Shown here in pieces: positions 48,548 through 60,070 of a stretch of DNA of 64,000 nt (position 1 is the stretch's first letter; every line of letters starts with the position of its first letter). Position numbers and translations under genes: made by a program. Location of the stretch: NCBI GenBank assembly GCA_003864495.1, contig ML133458.1:1283592-1347591 (forward strand), read 5' to 3'. The notes under the pieces are model-generated. The model did no database searches. It was not told where the DNA came from and was given only the letters and a program-made list of their open reading frames with translations. Source of the DNA: Nemopilema nomurai (taxonomy: Eukaryota; Cnidaria; Scyphozoa; Rhizostomeae; Rhizostomatidae).

Positions 48548-50265
48548 ATTGTGATTGCTAATGGTGCTAGGCCGCGTTGGTTGAATCACGTGCTCACCAG
48601 TTCGACGAAAAACATCGGCTACCCTTGAAGTTAGGGCTTGAATTCTTCTGTAGCCAATTTTATGTTTGAATCGTGACTGGCTTATGTGCGTGGAATCTGG
48701 ATTTGGTAAATTTCAGCACGTAATTTTCAGTTTCTGTAGACACCACCGTATGAGTCATGCCTTTTGCAATGAAATGGCAGCTGCAAAATTTGCATGGTAA
48801 GTGTCTACATTTAATGCAAATGAGGAGCTCTTTTCAAACACGTGTCCTGCTTCTAAGAAGGAAATCCTTAGAAATGTTTCCTATCTCCATTCGCTGATTA
48901 CAATGGCAGGGATTGCGAACCTGGGACAATTTAGTGATGGCCGAATGTTGAGGATAAGACTACGTACCTCTCTGTATGTCAATAGTAACTATGTAGACGT
49001 AGCGATTTTCTATACCACCAAGATTTGAATTTGACGCATGTTGCGTTGGCATAGACATTCCTCTCCCACCCACGGCCCTCCAAAATGGTATTCGGAGCAA
49101 TTTTAAGTATCGAAAAGCATTCAAATGTCTAAATTAGCTATGTTCTTTTTTACCGGAGCTTTTTATTTGCATTCCATTTTACCGGCTCCCTGATGCCTTC
49201 AGTATTATAACCTGTATTTTGAAAACTGACTTGATTGTACCTTGCCTGGGTTCATCTTTTTGAAAATAGTGCACCTTTAAAGCGTAACAAACAAGAAATC
49301 GTTTGCGTGTTCAACAATTCGAAAGTGAATGTTGGTTGCAAATCAAACTCCGCATGATTTTGATTTTTGTTATGTGGCGCTCGTCCTTATGAAAGTCATT
49401 GCTCCCCAAAAGCCCCTTTTCCCTTGTAAGCGTAGGGGCTTTCTTTCTCTCTGGTATCCGAAACGTAGTCCTCGTAGTCCTCGTAGTCCTCTCTGGTAGT
49501 CCTCGTCCACAGATGGCTTTAGTATTCTTGCTGTCATAGCGTCTCCGGTTGTATGGACAACGCAATTTTTTATTTTCCACCGACCTGAGATTTTCATCCG
49601 TTTCTGTCGGCATTGATAATAGTTGCGACAACATCTGTTACCATAAGCCCATCCGTTTCTGTCGGCATTGATAATAGTTGCGACAACATCTGTTACCATA
49701 AAAACAAAATACACAACAAGTAATTTAGTTGGCTGGCAATTAAATGCGCCAACCGAATGCCTAGGTTATTCCAGCATTTACATGAAAAACGGAGCGGACC
49801 GTTTTCAGCTTTGCATTTCCATTACCACGCATCAAAACCTGGACATTTGAAAAAGCTGTTGACAACGGAGTGATTCAAAAAACGCAGACATATGAAAACG
49901 GAGTAACATTTCATTCAAGTCTGCCTTTACCCGTTTTGTTTCCTGCAGTAGAATGAAACTGCTCAGGTCATTTTAATATGGTAACTCAACATACTACTGT
50001 AACTGTAATTTCTAACCAGCAGCTGGACCCTTCGATATTGATAAAATATGGCTAGGATACAAAACTTAATTCAAGATCATATCAAGTGAATATGGCGACT
50101 TGTTTGTTGACGTTCTGTCTTTTACAACTCACTACACCGTTACTTTGAGTTCCTAGAAGAATGACAGCTGATTTGCATACAATACTTAAGAACACAGCAT
50201 TTGGAATTTCCCTTGGTTAAACCGAACCTTTAAAGGTCGATTAACGTCGGCTCCTGTTCATAAGG
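48548..50265. other. Spacer between NOA1 and SAMHD1-like genes
   Basis: This 1.7-kb region holds the NOA1 3' flank and the SAMHD1-like promoter. The only distinct structures are a short GTCCTC-type repeat (about 49467-49508) and a 55-bp tandem duplication (49595-49700). No gene is recognised. Confidence 0.65.
49595..49700. repeat. 55-bp tandem duplication
   Basis: Two adjacent, nearly identical copies start at 49595 and 49650, each beginning CATCCGTTTCTGTCGGCATT and ending CTGTTACCATAA. Their near identity points to a recent event. Confidence 0.9.
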
Positions 50266-52400
50266 ATGTCTTCGACCAGGGCATCTATGCCCCAAAAGAA
50301 AAGTTTCTGGGCAGATGATGGGAAAGTGATAAATGATCCAATTCATGGACCTATGTACTTTTCAGAGCTTCTGATTGCATTTATCGATACAGAGCATTTC
50401 CAGCGGCTGAGGGATATTAAGCAGTTAGGTGCAACCTCATTTATTTATCCTGGTGGAGTGCATACTAGATTTGCCCACTCACTTGGTGTCTGTCATCTCA
50501 CGGGCGTTTTTGTCAAGTTTATGAGAGAGCGAAATCCTGAATTTGTAGAAATTCTGACCAAAAAGAAGTTGGAATGCCTAGAGATTGCTGCATTATGTCA
50601 TGACCTAGGCCATGGGCCGTTTTCAAGGGTGTACCAGGACCAGTTTTTGAAGAGGCTTCGAGGTACCGACTGGAAACACAGTGACATGTCGGTTTTGGTT
50701 TTTGAAAGTATAATCAAGGAAGAGCGAGTAAAAAATGCCCTGGCAAAGCATGATATTAATGACAGGGATATTGTGTTCATAAAGCATGCCCTCACAGGAC
50801 AGGTACCAACGGACGACATGGCCAATCGATTCCTGTATGAAATCGTGAGGAATCGTCGTAACGGCATTGACTGTAATGCCTTCGATTCGATCCTGAGGGA
50901 CACTTTCTACGTGGGTGTGAAAAGTGCATTCAACTACAAGCGCATAATGGAGAATTCCAAGATCTGCAAGGTAACATTTTTTATATTGTAGAGTGTTAAT
51001 GTTATGGGATTATCAGAAGAATATCTCATCACTGTTGTCCCAGGTATTTATGCACCATTTGCATGTCAGCTACAGCTCTGAACTTATTTCCTAGAAAAAT
51101 ATTTATTTCTAGAACATGCAGAAATGGTGGTTGCGTTGTTGGAAATTCTCTTCAGAGACCTAGTTTAGAAGCTGGAGTAACAAGTGTTCTTAGTGTATCA
51201 AAAAAAGTTCTAAAATTAAACGGAACAGGAAGCACTCCTGATCAAAATTTACAATTGTTGGCGATGATAGTTTGATTGGAAAAGCTTTGAAGAAAAGGTA
51301 ATCATTTAACTGAGATTGATTTTCCATCAATTTAAGAACCACTTGTTGTTGAGATTAAGAGTAGAGGCTTCTTTTACAAGTTTTAGATCTCATTTCTTCA
51401 AATTACAAATTTGATGCTGAAAAAGGTTGAAGTAAAGTTTCCAGGTTTTCATAATGTAGCTAACCAACGGAAAATAGACAGTATTTTTGGAAAACATCCA
51501 CCACCATGGATGTATAGGGGCTATTAAAAGTGGAGGTTCATTCCTTTTCACTGTAAAGTATTCTCATCAACCAAAACCCTGTTAAATTGATTATGAAATG
51601 CAAAATCAAGGAATGAACTCCTGGTGTAGAACATTAGGCAAAAAACTTTAACAAAGAGCCCAATTTGATGGGTTTTCCTGTTTTTTTTTTAATTAGTTGC
51701 ATGGTAAATTTTTCAGTTCTGAAATGAGGCTTCTGTTGCAAATACACCTATCAGTGAGTCTTAGGAAAAGAATTCGTTTTTTGAAATACTACCAACCGAA
51801 AAAAGGTTTGATGCAGAAGGATTTTAACCTTTTTTATCATTGATTATCCAGAAAGAAACCAAAGTTTATTTTGTTATGTATGATATGTTCATCATTGTTT
51901 GCTTTAGAAGTTGTCAGTAGCAGAGATCATTAAAATTGAAGAAGTTCAGGATTATTCCAAGACTTATTTCTGCGGCAGAAAATGTAATAGGTAGTATGGA
52001 TAGTTAAGTTGGACAATTTGGAGATCATGAAGTGGAGATTATTCTCGCTAATATCTAGAGCATAGCACATGTTGATGAAAGAGGAGCAGGAGAGATCAAA
52101 GATACCTAGGGAACTGATAGAAAGATTAACAAACATGATAGAAGAATAAGCTGAGCTTAAGCTATGAATGAGATATGAGTATTTCTCTCTTCTGCAGTTA
52201 GCATTAACATCCAAGTTAGTTTCGTATCCTACTGTGAGCTCAAGTATGAATAGGCATTGGTTTGGAGTGACTAGAAGTAGATCAGGGCAGAAAGAGTCTC
52301 CTGTTATGATAGAGAGTGAGGGATAACCTGTCAGGCCTACATAAAGAGAGTAATAAGGTATAGCTTTAAAAGCCTGTGCTAGGAAGAGTTATGGCACCAC

Positions 52401-52465
<65 letters not shown>

Positions 52466-55361
52466 CTTTTTTAATTGTTAGTTTGACAATATTGTGAACC
52501 CTAATAAACACTAACATGAAGCAATTGAAGTGATTGCATTATGGAAGTCATTGACTGCAAGCATTACAGGCCCATTGATTTTCAAAGTACCAATATTATA
52601 ATTTATAAGAACTTAGAATTGACTTGCATTTTTAGATTATTTTATTTCATTTAGAAGAGAATTCCAAATCTTTGGACCCAAAAAGTAATAGATTTTATCC
52701 CATAACTTGTAGTTTTAACCTTTGGAACAGATAGAGTATCCATTTTTTGAAGATTATAGCTATGCACATACCATAGAGATTGAATATCAAGGGATTCCCC
52801 CACACCAACCTGGTCAATGCCTTTAGTGTTATTAACTTTTGATTTCTTCTTAAGTTCTAAACCATATGTTTATGCTCTAACCCTTTTCTATTGTTGTTTT
52901 GTTCTTTTCCTGTTATATTCAAGTATTTTTAATCAATTAATTTGAAGCAGAGCTCGTCTTTAATTTGATTTTTGTTTTTCTGACCTGAGCCTGCCTGTTT
53001 ACAAGAGAAAGTTTTGGACTGGGCAAAGGAACCAACAGTCAAGAGCTGGGATTTTCCATGTGGAGACATGAGGACAGCTATACCAGTTTAATCATAACAG
53101 CTTTTTTAAAAGCTAGCAGAGATGCCAAGTTATTTCTTACCATCAAACACACATCCACAGGCTATAAGCAGTATATTTGATCTTTTACGTATAGGTTTGT
53201 GTTTTTTTCTGAGGGAAAACTTGTAACCATTGTCCAATAGGCACCAGTGGGTTCCTTTCATGTCTGGCAATGGTTGGTCTGTAACTTCTATTGTTTTTTT
53301 GGGGCTCATGCTCCAAGATTGGGGAATTCATTTGTTTTCAGTGTATCTTTGTTATCATTGGTTTGAATACACCCCTCCTTCTTACCTGTCTTTTCATATC
53401 AAGTGAAAGTATTTAGAATTTCAAATTTCTTGAAACTTTCTGCTGGTTTTCCCTTTGCCCTTTATTGGATGACTTGATTTCCCTACAAGCATTCTTGTCA
53501 TTTGCTCTGTCTCTTTTACTAAAAATCATTGATTATCTCAGCATGAAAAAGTACCATAAATATAACAAATAACTAAGTTACTAAGTACCTTCAGGAAGAC
53601 TGGCAAAATTATAAACTGGAAGTGCTATGATTCTGGGTTTGTCCATTGCTTTAATTGCAAAAAAGATTAATTGCAAATGACTTTGGTGGAAAGTTTTGAG
53701 GTAAGATACCCCTTGTGTTGTTGATGGATAGAAAGAGAAGCAGAAATTTTGGTGAATGAAATGTTGGAAATTTAGAAGATGCTTAAAGCAATTGTGAAAG
53801 AATTCATAAACGAGAGAGGTCTAAATAAGAAAGGAACATTTTGTTTATTCTGTATTTGCATTTGGGTCAAGATTGCATTCAAAGCCTACAGCTAACTTCA
53901 AGGTGTAGATATATCGTTGTTTGTTAGTCTTGACAAGGTAGAGGGAAAAGTTTTTTCGCAGTTATGGTTGACGGGAACGGAAAACCAGGTATATCAAAAC
54001 AAATTGGAGACCAAATGGCTATTATGGAAAGTGGACTTTGGTACCGCTGAATACACACATTGGTTCCCTATGGTGGCAGTAAAGACTTTGATTCGTTTTG
54101 TAAAACCGCTTGATAATCCAGGAATTCGAACTTGATTTGATGACTTTCCAATACACGGACCTATACATAGATAGAATTGTAAGAAAACCCAGATGTTAGT
54201 TGGCAACGCTTTCCAGGTTGGGTAGGGAGGGGTAGGTCATGGGACTCGTCGAATACCCAGTAGGACACTATCACCAACGTTCTCCTTTACTAACCAATCA
54301 GGTCTTGTATTGAAGCAATGTACTAGTTTAACCTTTTAACCTACAGTCTTTGGATTTTTTTGCGTTCTAGCAAATTCATTTCTTTCGCTGTATTAACAAT
54401 TGTAGACATTATAAAACTGCTGCTGCAGTTTCATTTCATTTTATATACTCAGGTGAAGGGAGAATACAGGCTATGTTTAAGATACAAGGAGAGACTTGAA
54501 GTTTCTTCTTTGTTTGTGTCCCTTTGGGAGCTCAGTTCGAAGGTATATACTCACAAGACTACCAGAGCGATTGAAATGATGCTTGCTGAAGCCATGAACA
54601 GTGCTGACCATTACTTCAAGATATCTGAAGCCAGGGATGACCTGACGAAGCTGGCGAGTCTGTCCGATAACATAGTCGACAGAATCTACTTTGCTGAAGA
54701 TAATGACGATGAAGGTTTGAAAAATGCCAAGGAAATGTTGAAGAGGATCAAGGAAAGAAAGCTGTACCAGTTTTGCGGACAGATTAGTCTGGAGCCTTCA
54801 TTATGGAGATCGTGTTCCTTTGATGCGAGCCCGGAGGATGCTGATGATTCCGGTCATGAAATCACTCCAACGTACCCGCAAAATAGAGGCACGTCCAACC
54901 CACCAACGTCTTGCCAAGTGGATGAAAGAAAGGTGTGCAAGGAAGTAGCAAGGCAGATTACCGGCTGGAAGAAATTGAAAGTGGACATCAGCAAAGAGGA
55001 CATTTTTGTCGAAGTGATATCCATATCATATGGGAATGGCCGGGACGACCCCCTGCAAAACATTGACTTCATTAATAAGGAAGGGACGCTGGTGGAGGGA
55101 CCGCCAACTGTCATCAAACACGGTATTGTTTCCATGAAAGAGCAGTATATAAGAGTGTACTGCCGTGATACTGGCGATGAGAAAAAGCGGGAAATACAGC
55201 AACGTTTTTATGGATGGCGCTGCCAGGAAGGAAAAGATGTTCCAAAAGATATGGAGAAAGTGCCCATTGAACATGACGATGAAAGTATCGTTGGTAATTC
55301 CGCTTCAGCAAGCTGCCGTAGAAGACTTAACTTTGATGCAAGCCCAAATGATATCAGTTAA
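50266..55361 (+). CDS. SAMHD1-like HD-domain protein lacking the SAM domain (complete, 2 exons)
   Basis: Exons 50266-50970 and 54453-55361 join in phase 0 to give 537 residues. SAMHD1 proteins are dNTP triphosphohydrolases that lower cellular dNTPs. This one aligns without gaps to the human HD domain over two long blocks but starts directly before it (DPIHGPMYFSELL), so the SAM domain is missing. Kept: the first allosteric-site block (FIDTEHFQRLRDIKQLG), RFAHSLGV (H71, human H167), CHDLGHGPFS (H112, D113, H116), H138 (human H233), D202, D212 and Y267 (human Y374). Changed: H215 to R121, metal ligand D311 to N204, K312 to A205, Y315 to S208 and R366 to L259. The C-terminal lobe is present (LTKLASLSDNIVDRIYF, EQYIRVYCRD). 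It is intact and spliceable, so it is not an obvious pseudogene, but activity is doubtful. I leave the symbol blank because it may be a paralogue. Confidence 0.88.
50971..54452 (+). other. Single intron of the SAMHD1-like gene (3.5 kb)
   Basis: GTAACA opens the intron and CTCAG closes it. It contains an (AAT)n microsatellite. The short open frame at 53917-54135 resembles nothing I know. No other exon is needed, because the two coding exons join without a gap relative to human SAMHD1. Confidence 0.75.
52400..52464. repeat. (AAT)n microsatellite
   Basis: About 21 uninterrupted AAT trinucleotides in the SAMHD1-like intron, preceded by GGCACCAC. Some LINEs end in such simple repeats, but the upstream sequence is too decayed for me to call one. 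Confidence 0.95.
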
Positions 55362-55865
55362 GACATAGAGGGCTGGACCACTATATGGCGCCTTCTTTAT
55401 TCTAGATGAACCAGTAGTAACAGTATACTATGCACGAATGATTAATTAGTCTGTTTAAGATTTCTAAACGCGGAGTACTACCAGCAAGACGTCTTTGCTG
55501 ACCTTAATCTACCTGACCGTGAAAAACCGCGATCCTAGTTGGGTCTTCCTGGCTGTTCCGGCCTCGACGGGTCCGGTAGCAGCTCGCCCCCCCCCCTTTT
55601 CGCAGAATCTTTAAACTAGCCAAATACCTCGCCCAATGGCTCGGGAGCCAATTATCCATTGCTTCTGTACTCATAGCAATTCTAGCCTACAGTTTAGAAA
55701 TGAAACCCTAATCTCTTTTGACTCCGTGGGGTTTGGGCACAACTGCAATACTTTGAGTGACTGTCTGATTTAACAGTGTCAGAAGGTAATGATTATGCCC
55801 GAAGACGCCTCAAAGACTTTATTGAAGCAACTCGAGAGATATTGCTGATTTCTTCTGCTCTTACG

Positions 55866-55871
55866 ATTAAA
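55866..55871 (+). terminator. Possible poly(A) signal ATTAAA of the SAMHD1-like gene
   Basis: This is the ATTAAA variant about 500 bases after the stop codon, in GATTAAAGC. It is a single hexamer, so weak evidence. Confidence 0.25.
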
Positions 55872-57406
55872 GCATGTTCCTACAACTGATTTTTAACATA
55901 GTCAACTCCGTGGTGCACTGTTACGGTGACAAAAATAGCATTAAAATATGTTGTAAATTAGTATTGTTTGAATTGGTTGAGTTATTTGAAGATGTTGAAT
56001 TGAATTGTAGAATCTCTGAAATTTTACGTTTGTGTCATGTACCTACTTGAGGTTCGCAAATTTAAACAAGTGGTTTGTCATCATGCTTTGGTCTGCTGTT
56101 TGACATAAGTTTTTTTTCGACCTACCACGGTTTTCCAACTAAATGCTTTGTTTACGGTATAGGGTATAGTCTTGCTTGCTATCTCATAGATATATGACAT
56201 CGCAGCAGCATTAGCGCAACTAAACCAGCTATTAGGGTTGATATGACGTCTCGCTGAAAATTTCTCTGTTTACTCGTTTGTTTGATAGTTTTTGGTAGCG
56301 TGAAGACAAAAGTAATATTTTTATTGGTGAGACAAAGATAACTAAACTTGCGAATGCGAATTTCACACTGGACTCGTATACATCGTATATATCATCCCAA
56401 AGCATCGTAACAGACGTAAAGTGACCAAAAAGTGAGCTATAAATCGTATTGTAAAGGGAAATGATTTTTTCTTGAATCCAGGAAATTCGAGAGCAGAGCG
56501 TAAAAATTATCAAGCGCACACCGTCAATGTATCTTTGTGCTATGGGATTTAATGATTAAGAAATTTACCATGGATGCCTCAGCCACACAACTTCAAACCG
56601 CTGAAGTTGAAGTTGAAAATGAAGAGGAGAACTATGCAAACAGTCAAATTCTTAAAACGGTGCTCATCATCTTGTCTGCTCGTAACTTTCGAATGTAAAA
56701 TTAAATATAAAAAGAGAGTAGGCCATAAAAATTCATCTCAAACTTGCTAATTCCTGCATGTTTATTGGTGAACCGTTGTTCAAATGAAAAATCACTTTCC
56801 AATGGAAAATGCTGGCTCTGGCATGCAGAAACTTCTGTTCTGGCTCTGTTCTGATGCGTAGGAACCAGGGGGGCACTTTTCTGCAGCAAAGATTAAGTAC
56901 CTATTTGCAGCCAGCGAAAGTGCTCCACTTCTGCCTACATGTGGATCCCTCTCCCAACCAAGGTTTGAATTGACACATAGAAGTTGTTACTGTCAACTGT
57001 AACATCTGTTTAAACTTTCTTTGATATATGAATACATACTGTAAATTGGAAAACTTTGGCTGTAATTTATTTTAGAAAGTTCGGTGACAAATTGGTTCAT
57101 AAATTCGAAAATATGCCAGCAGTCAATGGCGTCTGCTGTTTATAAAGATGAGTGTACTGAAGTGCTATCGAAGCGCCACCAAAAGCTTCTAGTCCGCGAT
57201 CAACAAAATTATTTGAGATGTTTTCAAGAGTATTCCTAGGGTAGCGCGTGTTCATATAGTTGAAAATTAATTATATCCCTTCAATAATTGTCTGCTAATT
57301 GACTTGTTCCTTGTCAGTGCTTTTTATCAATAAACAAAAAGACAATTCAAATATCTATACATTGTTATACAGGGGAAGCATGACTGTCCTTTTCAGCACA
57401 TTTACT

Positions 57407-57435
57407 GGGGGGAGGGGGGGGGGGGGGGGGGGGGG
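57407..57435. repeat. Poly-G tract
   Basis: About 28 bases almost entirely G on the + strand, interrupted once by A. It could form a G-quadruplex. It is also a place where assembly length is unreliable. Confidence 0.9.
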
Positions 57436-59739
57436 CATGACCTCTCCAGTTGGGGACGGGGTGCTAGTGGTTCACTGCATTTTTCTGACCGAATGATAAA
57501 CAAGGCTTGAGCATAAGCTTTTAAACCGCCTGGGTTAATGTATGTCATATCATCATGTTATATATAAAAGCTGAAGCCCGTAATATTCCAAATTTTTCCA
57601 AATAAATTGTATATTTTGTTACCATTGTAACATGCACCTCTAAATTCGACCGAAAGCACAAATCTTTTCCACAAAAGACTGAAGAATAAGTTCTGTTTTT
57701 TGTTTTCCATAATCATTTTGCTATTGCAATCATTTTTCATTGGAAACACACTATAAGAAGTGTTAGGCTCAATGTTTCGGAAGTTAAAAAACAACCCTAC
57801 CCAAATTGAAAGAAGCTAAGGGGCCTTTGTAATTTGCATTTTTAATTTTCCTGGTTGATAATCGCAAAAGTGTTGAGATTGTACATTATTATGTATTGCA
57901 ACACTAGACTTGACACACAGTTCTATGGAGCGAGGCTATTGAGGAACGGTGGCTCTACTAAAATTACCACATTAAATTTAAATCATCTGAATAGCGTTTG
58001 CTAGCGAAATGGTCGGGAAATGAAAGACACTGCCTACCAGCTTAGGGCCTTAGAATCTAATTAGAATGGGTAAACTGCTGGTTTTTTCTGTTATACAAAT
58101 GAGATCTCAATATACAGTGACCAGTATGGATTTTCGTGATATATTGCGCAAATTCAGAATTTCAGGGCTTTTTCTACAGGTTAAAAAAGTGAAATTTCTT
58201 GTAGCGGGGTCTGAATCGAAAGGCTCCTTTAGCCTTTGGTGTGTATCTCGAATTATATGTGGTTCATCTTTATCAATAATAAGAAAACGCAAAAATTCCA
58301 AATAGAAGGCAGACGAAGGGAGATGTTGCAGCTCGTCCCTCAAAGGCCGCTTGTGAATGCTCCTCCGCACATGAGAGGATGCAAGTTATCTATCACTTTG
58401 GTGTTGTGTTAATTCAAAATTCTCATTGTCTGGCTAACTGATTTTCATTCAAAAAGACTTTTCATTTGATCGAAAAGCCTCTTGTCCACTGTACAAAGAC
58501 ACATTGTTTTCGTCTATTGCGCCTCATTCGTTTCCCGATACATGCGAGATGAGCAAGAACAAAACCGCTTTTCCGAAGCCAATTTTGCCAGTGCAGGCGG
58601 ATTCTTGTGCGAACAAAACGGTGCTGTTTGATGGTGACCCTTGAGACACCATTCCGTGGCACAATCTGTTACAAAAGCAAAACACAGCTTTGAAGTTTCA
58701 TCACCGATCTGAGGTGGGTATAAAGTACAAGGCCATTTTTCATATTGTTAGCGCTAGCTTCCAGCCAACACATTTCGAAGGCCAATGGTTGATTTTGGCG
58801 ACTGGTCATTCCGAGCACGACCCAGCCTTCTTACAGTGATTTCCAAATTTTGAATCCTGACTTTGGCATTAGTTATGAGCCATGAAAATACACGCGCGTA
58901 GCTCTCTCGTGGACCGCATTCTTAGACGCACCCTTTACACATCATCGCTACCCAACCGATTCTAAAGGTAGGCCATTTTTTCCGGACCGTAAAGCGGGTT
59001 TTGTTTTTTCTTTCGACGTTTTGAGCAAATTAGCAGTGTAGTTAGACGTTCGTCGAATTCAACAACATCTTGCGAGAAGTTCGCGTGTTCTAATATTCTG
59101 AGACAGCATCCACTTCTTGATTTGAACGGCAGAATTGTCGCAGTTATTTGGTGCAAAGCAATACCCTCGTCAACGTCATAGTTTTACACGAGGACAGGGT
59201 TATTTCGCGCGGACATTGATGCAGCTGATTGATCGCCGATCTAGAAGATGTAAGCCTGCCCCAGAACTTTGATGTATAAATCATGTGTAATTTAGCTTCT
59301 TTAAACGTCTATGGGTCGGCAGCAAAGAGCATACATTGTCCGTTTCAAGCAACGGCAACCGGAAATTGAGAGCAGTTTTGTAGCGTACATTTTTCATTGC
59401 TATATGGATATGATTAATGATTTAAAGATTAATGTCCTGGGGTAAGGTATGATGGTGAGGGAAGTGTCATCAGGCTGCTCGAAATTCATATAAGGGACGC
59501 TTGTAGATGTTCCAAAGTTGGGCTTCCTCGTGGTTCATTGTGGAATTCTCCGCAAGCCACAGTTATCGAGGTGAACTAGTAATTTCAGACAAGTCTTCTC
59601 AGTGAACAGTCTAGATTATGGGTGTGGAATCTCTATAAGAGTGTCGCGTAAATTCTGTGCAGCTTTCACCGTATAAATGTTTTAAAAACTTCATCGTGAG
59701 GAGAACTTATGACGCAGTCTCACCACAGAAATCATAGAT

Positions 59740-60070
59740 TAGATGAATTAACGAATACACTGAGAATTGAGTAAACTGATGAATGCCAGAGTCGCTAACA
59801 GTAACTGAAGGCCTTAGAGAACCAGTAAAAGCATGAAATAAATTGTATCAAGGAAATAAATATAGGTAAATGAACTGAACAGTTAATGAACGTAAATTAA
59901 GTAAATGAATCAATGAATCAAAGATTGGATGAATAAGTAAATATACATAAATTGAAGTAAACATAAAACGAGTGTTGACGAAGTTAAGACGAAAAATCTT
60001 GCAAGAAGGAATGAGTATTTGAATAAATGAACACAGAGGCGAGTCAATAAGTAAATGGAGAACTAAATAT
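59740..60070. repeat. Degenerate TGAA/TAAA-type tetranucleotide-rich region
   Basis: Motifs such as GAATGAAT, TAAATGAA and AAGTAAAT recur many times in one orientation with many interruptions. It looks like an old, decayed simple repeat. Confidence 0.55.

Noticed and set aside
53917..54135. 72-codon frame inside the SAMHD1-like intron as a possible extra exon
   Set aside because: The flanking exons join without a gap against human SAMHD1, and this peptide has no counterpart there.
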